Positions 50,272 through 59,360 of a stretch of DNA of 64,000 nucleotides are shown here, one piece after another; position 1 is the first letter of the stretch; every line of letters begins with the position of its first letter. Source of the DNA: Deltaproteobacteria bacterium (GTDB taxonomy: Bacteria; Myxococcota_A; Polyangia; GCA-2747355); the NCBI GenBank assembly GCA_020633415.1, contig JACKDQ010000006.1, positions 248,001 through 312,000 on the forward strand, given 5' to 3'. The position numbers and the translations under genes are program-made. The notes below the pieces were generated by a model. It ran no database searches. It was not told the DNA's origin and saw only the letters and a list, made by a program, of their open reading frames with translations.

Positions 50272-51906
50272 ATGATTCGCACGTTCAGCCTGATCGCGCT
50301 GATACTTCTATCACATCAAGTCGCCATTGCAGGCGACACGCTGACGCGAGCCGATAAAATCGATGCGCTCTATAGCAGCCAACTCGCCTTCGATAGTCGC
50401 GGAACCCCACTGGTGACGATCGGCGTGGCCGAGCGCGCTGACCAAGTCGAGCTGCGGGGCGACCGACCACTACGATTGCTTCCTGACGGCGTCGGTGGCG
50501 CTGAGGTCGTCGCCAACAACCAGTGGACGATCCGTTTGACCGACGGCCGTCCGGCACGGGTTGAACACTTTGTCGTGCTCGACCGCTTCGCTCCCGAGGC
50601 TGTCGCGCGGCTGCGCGAAGTACGCGCCCGCTGGACCGCACGCCAGATCACAACCCAGGCCCTCGAAGTCGGCAGTGTCTACGGGATCAAAGGCCAGGTG
50701 CTCGACAACCGCGTGCTGTTGCTGCTCAGTGGCCCCTTTGAACGCGAAGCACCTGCGCGCCAGCAGCTCGAGCGTTTCAAGGCGCAGGGCTGGGGACAAC
50801 GGCTGCGCGTGCTAACGCGGATGAAGCGCCGACCATCGGGTACCCTGATCGCGACCGATTCGAAGACCGGGACAACGGTGCGTGCTTCCGCGACGCTCTG
50901 GTTTGCCGCGGCCAACGACAATCAGCTGATCGAGGCCACAGCCCAAGGCAGCGCTACGGTAGGCACGCAGCGCGGCCGCTATCGCGGCTCGATCTACGTC
51001 ACGGTCGATCGCGCCGGCAAACTGGCGGTCGTCAATCGCCTACCGATCGATCGCTTGCTCGAAGGATTGGTCTCGGCCGAGATCTTCCCCTCTGCGCCCT
51101 ACGCCGCACTACACGCCCAGGCGATCGCCGCACGCGGCAATCTGCTGGCCAAGATCGGCACGCGCAACCTTGCCGATCCCTATCTGACCTGTGCATGGAC
51201 GCGCTGTCAGGTCTACCGCGGCGCAGGCTTCGAGCACCCACGGACGAGCCGTGCGATCCGCGAGACACGCGGGCAGGTGTTGATGCGCGAGGGCGATAGC
51301 AATCGTCTGGTCGATGCCGTCTACCACGCGAATAGCGGTGGCCACACCGAGAACAACGAGAACGTTTGGCCTGGTTCGGCAGACCCTGTGCTGCGCGGAA
51401 AGCTCGACAGTCCCAACCGTCAGGCGCTAGCCAAGTTCGCCAACGGCATCAACGAAAGCAACATTCACGACTGGCTCGCTGCACGGCCTGACACCTGGAC
51501 AGCCCGGAGCAGCGTTAACCGCGACAAGTTCCGCTGGCAGGCTCGCCGCAGCCAACAGCAACTCTCGTCATTGGGCGTGGGCAAAGTGCGCGAGATTCGC
51601 GTGCTCAGCCGTGGCGTTTCCGGTCGGGTCAAATCGCTCGAAATCAGTGGCAGTCGCGGAAAGCGGCTGCTGAGCGGGGAACTGCGCATTCGACGTGCAC
51701 TGGGCAACTTGCGCAGCTCGATGTTTGTCGTCACCGCGCAGTCGACCAGCTCAGCGCCCGATGCTTTCTATTTTCACGGCGGGGGTTGGGGACACGGTGT
51801 GGGCCTCTGCCAAAGCGGCGCGATCGGCATGGCAGAGGCCAAGCGCAACGCCAAGCAGATCCTATTGCATTATTACAGTCGCGCACGCATCACTCAGCTC
51901 TACTGA
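50272..51906 (+). CDS. SpoIID/LytB-domain exported protein
   Basis: 544 residues with a signal peptide (MIRTFSLIALILLSHQVAIAG). Residues 20-230 are beta-rich; 230-540 form the SpoIID/LytB domain: RGSIYVTVDRAGKLAVVNRLPIDRLLEGLVSAEIFPSAPYAALHAQAIAAR, of which the conserved core is VSAEIFP and AQAIAAR, then CAWTRCQVYRG, VYHANSGGHTENNE and the end FYFHGGGWGHGVGLCQSGAIGMA. SpoIID is a lytic transglycosylase acting on peptidoglycan; an envelope role in the periplasm is likely. It has its own short upstream gap (110 bases) after ribD. Confidence 0.9.
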   Translation: MIRTFSLIALILLSHQVAIAGDTLTRADKIDALYSSQLAFDSRGTPLVTIGVAERADQVELRGDRPLRLLPDGVGGAEVVANNQWTIRLTDGRPARVEHFVVLDRFAPEAVARLREVRARWTARQITTQALEVGSVYGIKGQVLDNRVLLLLSGPFEREAPARQQLERFKAQGWGQRLRVLTRMKRRPSGTLIATDSKTGTTVRASATLWFAAANDNQLIEATAQGSATVGTQRGRYRGSIYVTVDRAGKLAVVNRLPIDRLLEGLVSAEIFPSAPYAALHAQAIAARGNLLAKIGTRNLADPYLTCAWTRCQVYRGAGFEHPRTSRAIRETRGQVLMREGDSNRLVDAVYHANSGGHTENNENVWPGSADPVLRGKLDSPNRQALAKFANGINESNIHDWLAARPDTWTARSSVNRDKFRWQARRSQQQLSSLGVGKVREIRVLSRGVSGRVKSLEISGSRGKRLLSGELRIRRALGNLRSSMFVVTAQSTSSAPDAFYFHGGGWGHGVGLCQSGAIGMAEAKRNAKQILLHYYSRARITQLY

Positions 51907-52000
51907 GCTGGCACTCAGCCGCCGATTGTTGGCGCTGCGCGGGTAGCTGACAGAGCGTGCTGTGACCCCAACGTTACGCTAGAGTACCCGTGGAGATTTG

Positions 52001-53407
52001 ATGGCCCGGACCAACGACCTGCTTAGCCGGCGGAGTTTTGTGCAGATCGGTGCCGCCGGTCTGGCAACACTGCCGTTTTTCGCTTGCTCGACTGATAGCG
52101 ATCACTGCCAGCGCAGTGCGCGCGACTTGCCCGCCGCACTGAGTGCGGGTCAAACGGCGCTCGATCTGTTTCCGCTCGGCGTGCAGGCCGGCGCAATAAC
52201 AGGTGAGAGCGCGCTGATCTGGGGCTTCACGCAGGCGAGCACCGCAGCGCGACTGCGCGTGTTCAAGGCCGGCACTAAGGCCGAAGACGCCGAGGCGATC
52301 TACGACGAGCAAGTTTCAGCCCAGCAGGGCTACCTGCGGGTGCGCCTGGAAAATTTGCAGCCCGGTGCCCACTACTACTACGCCTTTTTTGCTGACGACG
52401 AGCGCCGCTCGGCGATTGGGCGGTTTGTCAGCGGTGTCGCGGAGGACTGCCGGCGCCCGCTAATTTTGGCTGCTACTTCTTGTACAAAGTTTGACTACGC
52501 CCCATTTCGCTCGCTGGTCCGTGCGGCGGAACGCGAACTCGACCTGTTCATTCATCTCGGTGACATGTCCTATAACGACGGCGCCCAGACTGCAGACGAG
52601 TACCGCGCGCTCTGGCACAAGACCCTCGCCGATCCGGGCTATCAGGCGATTCTCTCGCGCACGGGAATTTGCGCCACACTTGACGACCATGAGATCGTCG
52701 ACAACTCGAAGCTCTATCCAGTCGATCCGGCGCTGATCGCAACAGCCCTCGATGCCTACGCCGAGAATGTCGCGATTCAGCTCGGCCCCGCACGGAAGAT
52801 CTGGCGCAGCTACCGCTGGGGCAAGACCGCGGAGTTCTTCGTGCTGGATTGCCGCACTGAGCGCAAACCCGCGAGCCGCGAAACCGCGCAAGCAGAGTAC
52901 ATCAGCGAGGCGCAGCTGAGCTGGCTAACAAGCGCACTATCGGCCAGCCCCTGCCACTTCAAGGTGATGCTTAACTCGGTACCGATCACGCGCTTTCCCG
53001 ATTTCTGGCCCGAGCAAGACGATCGCTGGCAAGGTTATGCCGCGCAGCGCCAGCGTCTGCTCGATCACATCGCCGACAACCAGATCCGTAATGTCTGGTG
53101 GCTGAGCGGGGATTTTCATATTGGCGTCGTCGCGCGCGTCGAGCCCGAGCCGGGCCATCGGCTGCACGGCATGTGGGAGATTCTCGCTGGCCCCGGTGGG
53201 AACGCCGCAGAATTTTGGAAAGTTGTCGATGCGACACCGCACCTCAAGCGCATCGGTGTACCGCAAGAGCAAATCATTCATTTCAGCAGTCGTATCGCCA
53301 CAACGATCGTCACACTGGACCCAGTTACTGACACGGTCAATGTTGAGTTCATCGACGCGGAAACCGGTGAGATGATGTTTAACCGGGCGCTCGTTTTTGG
53401 CGGCTGA
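52001..53407 (+). CDS. phoD: PhoD-type alkaline phosphatase, Tat-exported
   Basis: 468 residues from ATG 52001 with GGAG at 51992. The N-terminus is a twin-arginine signal SRRSFVQIGAAGLATLPFFAC, whose last residues also suit a lipobox, so it may be a Tat lipoprotein. Family motifs follow: SALIWGFTQASTAARLRV (N-terminal beta domain), LILAATSCTKFDYAPF, LFIHLGDMSYND, LDDHEIVDN, WLSGDFHIGVV and EILAGPGGN. PhoD enzymes bind Ca and Fe and release phosphate from mono- and diesters outside the cytoplasm. Followed 97 bases later by a second phosphatase. Confidence 0.9.
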   Translation: MARTNDLLSRRSFVQIGAAGLATLPFFACSTDSDHCQRSARDLPAALSAGQTALDLFPLGVQAGAITGESALIWGFTQASTAARLRVFKAGTKAEDAEAIYDEQVSAQQGYLRVRLENLQPGAHYYYAFFADDERRSAIGRFVSGVAEDCRRPLILAATSCTKFDYAPFRSLVRAAERELDLFIHLGDMSYNDGAQTADEYRALWHKTLADPGYQAILSRTGICATLDDHEIVDNSKLYPVDPALIATALDAYAENVAIQLGPARKIWRSYRWGKTAEFFVLDCRTERKPASRETAQAEYISEAQLSWLTSALSASPCHFKVMLNSVPITRFPDFWPEQDDRWQGYAAQRQRLLDHIADNQIRNVWWLSGDFHIGVVARVEPEPGHRLHGMWEILAGPGGNAAEFWKVVDATPHLKRIGVPQEQIIHFSSRIATTIVTLDPVTDTVNVEFIDAETGEMMFNRALVFGG

Positions 53408-53504
53408 CCGATCGCCGCGGCGCGCGGCGTCGAGCGATCGCACGTGATCGGCCCGCGTCGGTCGCTTAGCGACCGCAGTGCAACTTGGGGGTTGCGAGAA
53501 GCAA

Positions 53505-55055
53505 ATGCCCATGGTTTACCTGGGCATGCGGCTAATCACCACGCTTCTGCTGCTCTCGACGGTTGTCGAGGCTCAACCACGAGTGACCAAGCCTGCGCTG
53601 ACGCTGCTGATCATCGTCGATCAGTTGCCGAGTCAGCGACTGCAGCGCGCCCTGTCGAAGATGTTGGCGGCGGGGAATGCAAAACGGCCCGGCGGGTTTC
53701 GCTACCTGATCGCCCGCGGTGCCTACTATCCGCGGGCAGTCTTCGACGTGCTCCACGCCGTGACAGCACCGGGCCATGCCACACTGCTCAGCGGTGCCTA
53801 CCCAGCGCAGCACGGTATCGTGCTCAACAGCTGGTACGATCGAAAGGCGCGAGCAGTGGTGCTCGCCACTGAAGACGCGCGCTGCCAGATGATCGGAGCG
53901 TCTGGCATCTGTCACTCGGCGCATCGCCTAAGGGCACCGACCCTCGGCGAGGCCATCAAGATCGCTGATCCGCAGGCGCGCTTGGCCAGTGTGGCGATCA
54001 AGCATCGCGCCGCGGTACTGATGGCCGGCAACTTGGCCGATCGCGTCTTTTGGCTCGACGTCGACACCTGGCGCTGGGTGACCAGCAGCGCATACCGTGA
54101 CCTGCTCCCCGAATATGCACTCGCGCTCAACCGCAAGTTGGCAGCTATGCGCGGCCAGAAGCTGGCTTGGAAAGCCCGCGGCGTCGATCGTCTACTGTCG
54201 ATCGGTACACGCGAGGCACTCGGCACCCCCTACGCCGCGCAAATGACCGCCGACCTCGCACTGGCGACCCTGCGCGGCGAAGCCCTCGGCAAACGTGGCC
54301 ACCCCGATCTATTGACGATCAGCTTTTCGAGCACCGACTACGCCGGTCACGACTACGGCGCCAAAGCACCAGAGGTGCTAGACACCCTGCTCGCCGTCGA
54401 TCGCGCGATTTCGCGCATCCTCAGCGCGGTCAGTCAACAGCTTGGCGGCCTCGATCGTGTGCTGATCGTCGTTAGTTCGGACCACGGCGCCGCGCCCAAG
54501 GTTCGGCGCGTCACAGGATCCGGTGATCAGTTTCAGGATCACTGGCGCAAGCGACTCGAGCAGGGACTGAGCAAGAGTTTCGGCCCCGATCGCTACATCG
54601 CCGCCGACAGCTACTTCAACTATTGGCTCGACGATGCCGCCCTCGCCCGACACCGGATCAAACGACAACTGGCGCTAAAGCGAGCCAAGGAGCTATTGAT
54701 CGATCAGCCGGGCGTGCGCCAGGTGCTCACCGCTGATGATACCGCCAGCGGCAAGATCACCAGCGCAGTGCCCGCCAGCCAGGTCGCCAACGGCTATCTA
54801 GCGGGATTGAGCGGTGACATCGTCGTGATCGGCAAGCGCTACGTCGTGCCGGGAAAAAACCCGGGTGACCATGGCACCGGCTACAGCTATGACACCTGCG
54901 TGCCGCTTCTGATCGCCGGTGCGCTGATCGCACCAGGTCAGCGCTTGGCGAACGCTCGAACGATCGACATCGTGCCGACGATCAGCCACATTTTGCAGAT
55001 CACACCGCCGGCGATGGCTCACGGTCGCGTGCTGACCGAGGCGCTTCGCCGCTAG
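53505..55055 (+). CDS. PafA-type alkaline phosphatase
   Basis: 516 residues from ATG 53505 (several nearby ATGs compete). Signal peptide MRLITTLLLLSTVVEA. Alkaline phosphatase superfamily metalloenzyme: LTLLIIVDQLPSQRL with metal Asp, VTAPGHATLLSGAYPAQHGIVLN with the Thr nucleophile in place of Ser, LLTISFSSTDYAGHDYG, VLIVVSSDHGAAP and HGTGYSYDTCVPLLIAG. PafA/PhoX-like secreted phosphatases with Thr nucleophile act on organic phosphate. With phoD it makes a phosphate scavenging pair; no Pho regulatory box is recognisable. Confidence 0.88.
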   Translation: MPMVYLGMRLITTLLLLSTVVEAQPRVTKPALTLLIIVDQLPSQRLQRALSKMLAAGNAKRPGGFRYLIARGAYYPRAVFDVLHAVTAPGHATLLSGAYPAQHGIVLNSWYDRKARAVVLATEDARCQMIGASGICHSAHRLRAPTLGEAIKIADPQARLASVAIKHRAAVLMAGNLADRVFWLDVDTWRWVTSSAYRDLLPEYALALNRKLAAMRGQKLAWKARGVDRLLSIGTREALGTPYAAQMTADLALATLRGEALGKRGHPDLLTISFSSTDYAGHDYGAKAPEVLDTLLAVDRAISRILSAVSQQLGGLDRVLIVVSSDHGAAPKVRRVTGSGDQFQDHWRKRLEQGLSKSFGPDRYIAADSYFNYWLDDAALARHRIKRQLALKRAKELLIDQPGVRQVLTADDTASGKITSAVPASQVANGYLAGLSGDIVVIGKRYVVPGKNPGDHGTGYSYDTCVPLLIAGALIAPGQRLANARTIDIVPTISHILQITPPAMAHGRVLTEALRR

Positions 55056-55066
55056 CGCGGGCGCGC

Positions 55067-55777
55067 TCAGCCCGCTCGCAGAATCTGCTCGACGCTGGGC
55101 TCGATTCGACTGGGGAAGGTTGGCGGGGAAACCTGTCGCCGCGCCGGCGGGCCGCCAGCCCAGCGACCCAGACGCGGCGTCGGACGCGCTTGGCGAAAGG
55201 CGACGCTGATCCGTTCACCTGCCTGGCTCTGTTTCGGCACGCAGTGCTCGAAATGCATCTGACAGCTTCCGCCCATGACCACCAGATCTCCCCAGCCGAC
55301 GTTGAAGCCAAAGGACGCGCCACCGCCACGCGGCCGCAGCATGAACCTTCGCGGCTCCCCCAGCGATACCAAGGCGACGATCGACTCATCCCAATGTTCC
55401 ATTTCCGTCTCGGCGTGCCAGGCTACGCTGTCTTGTCCGTCGCGGTAACGCGCAAAGCCAACGCGCTCGATCGGATAGCTATAGTGATCACCGAGCAGAC
55501 GCGCCATACGCTCGACGATCGGCAAATCGAGCTGATCGCGCGCAACGCTGGCGACCAAACGCGGCACATCAACCACGCGGTCGTACATCGCGCGCTGCTG
55601 GGCCTGCCAGGGCAGCCGGTCGGCCAGCTCGCAAAACAGGGTCTGGTGGCCAGCCACCCATCCCGGCAGGTGATCAAACCAGGCACCGGACCCCAGATCG
55701 GTGCGAACCGCCTGTGACAACGTCGCATTGATGGCCGGCTTGTCGCGGCCGAGCAAGGGCAGCTGGGCAAAGTTCAT
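55067..55777 (-). CDS. alkB: AlkB-like Fe(II)/2-oxoglutarate dioxygenase
   Basis: 236 residues from ATG 55777 (GGGAGGCACGAAA upstream). Oxidative demethylase fold repairing alkylated bases. Motifs: ERVGFARYRDGQDSVAWHAETE with H121 and E123, GEPRRFMLRPR, GDLVVMGGSCQMHFEHCVPK with H178, and the 2-oxoglutarate-binding R189-x5-R195 in RISVAFR. The usual HxD metal motif reads HAE, so Asp is replaced by Glu. Size and order fit the AlkB/ALKBH2-3 group. It converges with the phosphatase gene (11 bases apart) and has a LexA-like promoter. Confidence 0.9.
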   Translation of the reverse strand: MNFAQLPLLGRDKPAINATLSQAVRTDLGSGAWFDHLPGWVAGHQTLFCELADRLPWQAQQRAMYDRVVDVPRLVASVARDQLDLPIVERMARLLGDHYSYPIERVGFARYRDGQDSVAWHAETEMEHWDESIVALVSLGEPRRFMLRPRGGGASFGFNVGWGDLVVMGGSCQMHFEHCVPKQSQAGERISVAFRQARPTPRLGRWAGGPPARRQVSPPTFPSRIEPSVEQILRAG

Positions 55778-55814
55778 TTTCGTGCCTCCCTGTGTGGTCA
55801 ACAGCACGTTCAAC

Positions 55815-55842
55815 AGCATACTGAACAAATGAACAGTGTCAA
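55815..55842 (-). promoter_or_regulatory. alkB promoter with LexA-like box in the spacer
   Basis: Minus strand TTGACA (55837-55842), a 16-base spacer and TATGCT (55815-55820). The 17-mer at 55820-55836, CTGTTCATTTGTTCAGT, matches the published Myxococcus xanthus LexA consensus CTRHAMRYBYGTTCAGS at 15 of 17 positions and fills the spacer, ideal for repression. SOS control of a DNA-alkylation repair gene makes biological sense. Further copies of TGTTGA follow downstream. Confidence 0.6.
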
Positions 55843-55917
55843 GCCAGGCTAATGACTTTTTTTGTGAACAGCGCTTAGCGTACAATCGAAGCACACCCAA
55901 CTCGGCAGGCTTGCTCG

Positions 55918-57423
55918 ATGATCATTCCGATCGGTCACGATCAGGGCGTCTTTCGCGTGCCCTACGTCACCGCGACGATAATTGCGCTTTGTTTGTTGCT
56001 TCAGGCGTTCAGCTGCAGCCAGCAAAAGAGCGATTTCGAGGTCCGTCGGCTCTCCGAACAGCGCCAACTGCTGCTCGATCGCGCTTGGCGCCATCACGGC
56101 AGCCAGTACGTCAAGCTGCATCTCCCCGAGCTAAACGCGGACCTGAGCCAATTGGACCAGCGCCGGCGCCCACCATCCCGGGAACTGCGACAGCGCGCCC
56201 ATCAATTGCGCCGTCTACGGGCGCGATTCGCCCGAGACTTCGCCGCAGGCAAGGTCGCTGACCGGACAGACGCGAACTACCGCGCGCTCAAGGAGCTCGA
56301 TGCGCAGGCGTTCGGTAGTCGCCGGCTCTTCGGCTACGCATACCGTTCTGGGGCGCCACTTTACACGCTGATCACCCACGCCTTTCTTCACGGCGGCTGG
56401 CTGCACGTTGTCGGCAACATGCTCTTTCTCTGGATGTGCGGCTGCAATATCGAAGATCGCTGGGGTCGATTGTTGTGGACGGGCCTATACCTCAGCGGGG
56501 CGGCGATTTCGGCGCTGACTTTTGCGGCGACGCGCGGTTTCGATAGCGAGATCCCGTTGATCGGCGCATCGGGAGCGGTCGCGGCAGCGATGGGAGCGTT
56601 TCTCGTGCTTTACCATCGCACGACGATTCGCCTCGCTTACGCGTTCTTCTACGCGTTCCGCTTCTATCGCGGCGTGTTTCAGATGCGCGCGCTTTGGGCC
56701 CTTCCGCTGTGGTTCGGCCAACAGCTGATCGGCATGGCGCTCGAAGGACCGTTGGTACCCGTTGCCTACTCGGCTCATGTCGGCGGATTCGTCTTCGGCG
56801 TCGGCTTTGCTTTGGCGATGCGCGGGCTAGGCATCGACCGGCGCATTCAAGTTCGCGAAGAGCGCAAGGCGACGGTGTTTGAGGAGCACCCGCTGTTTGT
56901 CGAGGCATTGCGTCAGCGCGACGCAGGCAACCATGCCCAGGCAGAGCAAGCGCTAAAGACGCTACTCCTCGAAGATCCAAATCACCTTGATGCAAGTCTC
57001 GAACATTTTCGGCTAACGCTGCCGCGCCGCGACCTGCACGAGTGCGGCAGGGCGGCGAGCAAGGCGGCGCTGCTTTGCCGCCGCGCCGGCGATTTCGCCA
57101 CGACGCGCCAAGTGTATAGCGAGCTCAAAGATGCCTGCGGCAAAGTATCGCTCACGCCCCGCGCGCTGTTCGCCATCGCCGAGGCGTTCGGCGATCACGA
57201 CCCTAAGATCGCAGCCGAGCTGTTCGCCACGCTGGCCAACGCCTACCCGAGCGACCCACTGGCCCCGCGGGCGCGCTTGTTCGCCGCACGCATCCTCGCC
57301 GAAAAGCTCGCGTTGCCGCACGACGCGCGGGCGCAGCTCGAACGCGTGATTGTCGATCAACGAGAAAGCGCCTTCGCCGACCAGGCGCGGCGGCAACTGG
57401 CCGAATTAGCTCAACGCGGCTAG
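55918..57423 (+). CDS. rhomboid-type intramembrane protease with cytoplasmic repeat domain
   Basis: 501 residues. Membrane span at 19-34 (TATIIALCLLLQAFSC), a charged coiled-coil-like segment with many Arg (residues 40-135, LRQRAHQLRRLRARFARDF), then the rhomboid core: HAFLHGGWLHVVGNMLFLWMCGC, catalytic IGASGAVAAAMG with Ser218, and SAHVGGFVFG with His287. The last 180 residues are helical repeats of TPR type (VEALRQRDAGNHAQAEQALKTL, LAEKLALPHDARAQLERVI). The first span is unusually far from the core. Substrate unknown. Starts at ATG 55918, divergent from alkB. Confidence 0.88.
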   Translation: MIIPIGHDQGVFRVPYVTATIIALCLLLQAFSCSQQKSDFEVRRLSEQRQLLLDRAWRHHGSQYVKLHLPELNADLSQLDQRRRPPSRELRQRAHQLRRLRARFARDFAAGKVADRTDANYRALKELDAQAFGSRRLFGYAYRSGAPLYTLITHAFLHGGWLHVVGNMLFLWMCGCNIEDRWGRLLWTGLYLSGAAISALTFAATRGFDSEIPLIGASGAVAAAMGAFLVLYHRTTIRLAYAFFYAFRFYRGVFQMRALWALPLWFGQQLIGMALEGPLVPVAYSAHVGGFVFGVGFALAMRGLGIDRRIQVREERKATVFEEHPLFVEALRQRDAGNHAQAEQALKTLLLEDPNHLDASLEHFRLTLPRRDLHECGRAASKAALLCRRAGDFATTRQVYSELKDACGKVSLTPRALFAIAEAFGDHDPKIAAELFATLANAYPSDPLAPRARLFAARILAEKLALPHDARAQLERVIVDQRESAFADQARRQLAELAQRG

Positions 57424-57439
57424 CAAAGCGACGAAGAGC

Positions 57440-57904
57440 TTAGTTGCCAGCGGTACTTTTGCGCCGCTCGGCGCGGTCGCGCTCGACCTCTTCTTTGTAG
57501 CTAACGCTGTAGCGCGTCCAGGGGCGCAACCGCAGCCGCTTGTAGCCGATCGGCTCGCCGTTGCCCTCGCAGATCCCATACTCGCCGGTCTGCATGCGCC
57601 CGATCGCGGCCTCGACTTCGCGAAGCAGCTTGTATTCCTTGTCGGCGAAGCGCAGCAAGTAAGCCTGGTCCGCCGCGTGACTGGCTTGATCGCCCTCATC
57701 GCTCAGACCGTCGCGCGTCTCCGTGGCTTCACCCACGTGGCGCTTCAACCCCTCGCGAAGCCGCTTCCGCTCGTCAATCAGCAGCTGCTGCAGCTCACGA
57801 AGCTGCGCTGCGCTTAGCTCCGCCTCCGGATTCGCCAGCGGCGCTGGGCTATCGAGCGCCGCAGCACTCTTGGGATCGGTTTTTTTGGTCCGGGTTGTGG
57901 ACAT
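57440..57904 (-). CDS. DksA/TraR-family protein without the zinc cluster
   Basis: 154 residues. A coiled-coil part (LRELQQLLIDERKRLREGL, ADKEYKLLREVEAAIGRM) precedes the C4-type finger region YGICEGNGEPIGYKRLRLRP and WTRYSVSYKEEVE. In canonical DksA this region carries four Cys (CxxC and CxxC); here only the first remains, the others read N, S and Y. The coiled-coil tip acidic pair needed for polymerase action (D-x-A-D) may be present as DQASHAADQAY. Role in transcription initiation control with ppGpp is inferred only from the family. Confidence 0.8.
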   Translation of the reverse strand: MSTTRTKKTDPKSAAALDSPAPLANPEAELSAAQLRELQQLLIDERKRLREGLKRHVGEATETRDGLSDEGDQASHAADQAYLLRFADKEYKLLREVEAAIGRMQTGEYGICEGNGEPIGYKRLRLRPWTRYSVSYKEEVERDRAERRKSTAGN

Positions 57905-58096
57905 CGCCGTCTCCTACCCTGTAAACACTCGGCGCGCCCCTTCGGGCCGCTGCGCCGAAACACAGAGCGATACTTGAAAAAAAGCGTAGTTGGCTACCAC
58001 GAAAACTGGGTAATTGGCAATCTAGCGTTTTTCTTGACTCCGATCTTAGCCTGTCAGCCCGGCGGTCGATATACTTAGTAAGCAAAAGCGGCATTG

Positions 58097-58606
58097 ATGA
58101 TGGAAGTCACCCTCGAACGAATTCTGGAAAACTTTGAAGTCCTTGATGATTGGGCTGATCGCTACCGCTACATCATCGACTTGGGAAAGCGCCTGCCGCG
58201 GCTGCCCGAGCACTGCCGACAAGAATGCAACCGAATAAACGGCTGTGTCAGTCAGGTCTGGTTGGTCAGCGGTTCAGAGGCCGATGCCACGCGGGTGCTG
58301 CTCGAAGAAGCGGCCCGTGACGCCGGTGCGCGGCCGAGCGAATACGATCCACGCTGTCCGATGTGGTTCGGAGCCGACAGCGACGCACATATCGTCCGTG
58401 GATTGATCGCGATCCTAATGCATATGTTTTGCGGCAAAACCCCCGAAGAGATCCTGGCGCTCGATCCCAAACCGATCTTTGAGCAGATGGGGTTGGACTC
58501 TCACCTCTCGGTCAGTCGCAGCAACGGCTTGCACGCGATGGTCAAGCGCGTCAAACAGCTCGCTGCCGAGCAGATCGCCCGGCAGAACAACAACGGCTCC
58601 GACTAG
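58097..58606 (+). CDS. sufE: SufE-family cysteine desulfurase partner
   Basis: 169 residues. Accepts persulphide sulphur from SufS for iron-sulphur cluster assembly. Motifs: ILENFEVLDDWADRYRYIIDLGKRLPRLP, NRINGCVSQVWLVS with the active-site Cys, SDAHIVRGLIAILMHMFCGKTPEEIL and MGLDSHLSVSRSNGLHAMVKR. An upstream TTG at 58094 is less likely than the ATG at 58097 or 58100. No SufS gene is in the window. It converges on the Crp/Fnr gene with a 4-base gap. Confidence 0.93.
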   Translation: MMEVTLERILENFEVLDDWADRYRYIIDLGKRLPRLPEHCRQECNRINGCVSQVWLVSGSEADATRVLLEEAARDAGARPSEYDPRCPMWFGADSDAHIVRGLIAILMHMFCGKTPEEILALDPKPIFEQMGLDSHLSVSRSNGLHAMVKRVKQLAAEQIARQNNNGSD

Positions 58607-58610
58607 CCTG

Positions 58611-59360
58611 CTAGCGACGACCAGCAACTGCAACGCGCGGATGTTCACCCGATCGGTGGGTCGTGGGCAGCGCCTTGCCGTCCGCATATTCGCGCAGCGC
58701 GTCCAGATCGCGAATTCGGCATCCTCCGCGCTGCCAATCCAGCACGCCGGCGCGACGCAGCGCTGCCACCTCTTTGGCGATCGCCCGTAGACTTACCCCG
58801 AGCAGGTCGGCCAGGTCTGTTTGCGTCACCTCGACGATCGCCAGATTCGCCATGTCGATGCTTTCACGCTCCAACTCGGTGAGCAGATAGCTCGCTAGTC
58901 GCGTACGCAAGCGGCTGAGTGCGAACACGCGTTCGTTGGAGACGGCGATGCAATGCCGTCGACTGATATCGGACAACACGGCAAGGGAGAAGGCGTGCTC
59001 CCGTCTAACCAATTCGAGGAAGCTGTCCTTCGGCACCCACAGTAGGGTGCTGTAGGTCAGGGCTTGAACGCTGTGCATGCTGCGCTCGCTGCCCGACAAC
59101 AGCTCAAACTCGCCGAATACTGCCGGTGCGCGCAGGTCACGAATCGCCACACGCATGCCACCCTCACCACTGTGATAGAGCTGCACGCGCCCCTCGAGCA
59201 AGACGCAAAAGTGCTCGGCCAAATCTCCTTCGCGCTTTACCGTTGCTCGTGCGCGATAGGTTCGCGCGGTCGCCGAGAGGCAGACTTGCTGCAGCGCCGC
59301 CTCCGACAATGTCCCCAACACGGGATGATTTGCCAGCGCGCCGTATAGTCGACTACTCAT
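58611..59360 (-). CDS. Crp/Fnr-family transcriptional regulator
   Basis: 249 residues. The cNMP-binding jelly roll (about 10-120): VKREGDLAEHFCVLLEGRVQLYHSGEGGMRVAIRDLRAPAVFGEFELLSGSERSMHSV, with VFGEFELLSG as the phosphate cassette relative; dimer helix YLLTELERESIDM near 165; winged helix VTQTDLADLLGVSLRAIAKEVAALRRAGVLDW. There are no FNR-type N-terminal cysteines, so it is not an oxygen-sensing FNR. The last 20 residues are polar and variable. It reads away from the non-coding gap at 59.4-59.8 kb. Confidence 0.9.
   Translation of the reverse strand: MSSRLYGALANHPVLGTLSEAALQQVCLSATARTYRARATVKREGDLAEHFCVLLEGRVQLYHSGEGGMRVAIRDLRAPAVFGEFELLSGSERSMHSVQALTYSTLLWVPKDSFLELVRREHAFSLAVLSDISRRHCIAVSNERVFALSRLRTRLASYLLTELERESIDMANLAIVEVTQTDLADLLGVSLRAIAKEVAALRRAGVLDWQRGGCRIRDLDALREYADGKALPTTHRSGEHPRVAVAGRR

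Noticed and set aside
55918..57423. Rhombosortase acting on the MYXO-CTERM-like protease in this window
   Set aside because: Rhombosortases are short and pair with GlyGly-CTERM proteins; MYXO-CTERM processing is attributed to CPBP-type myxosortases.
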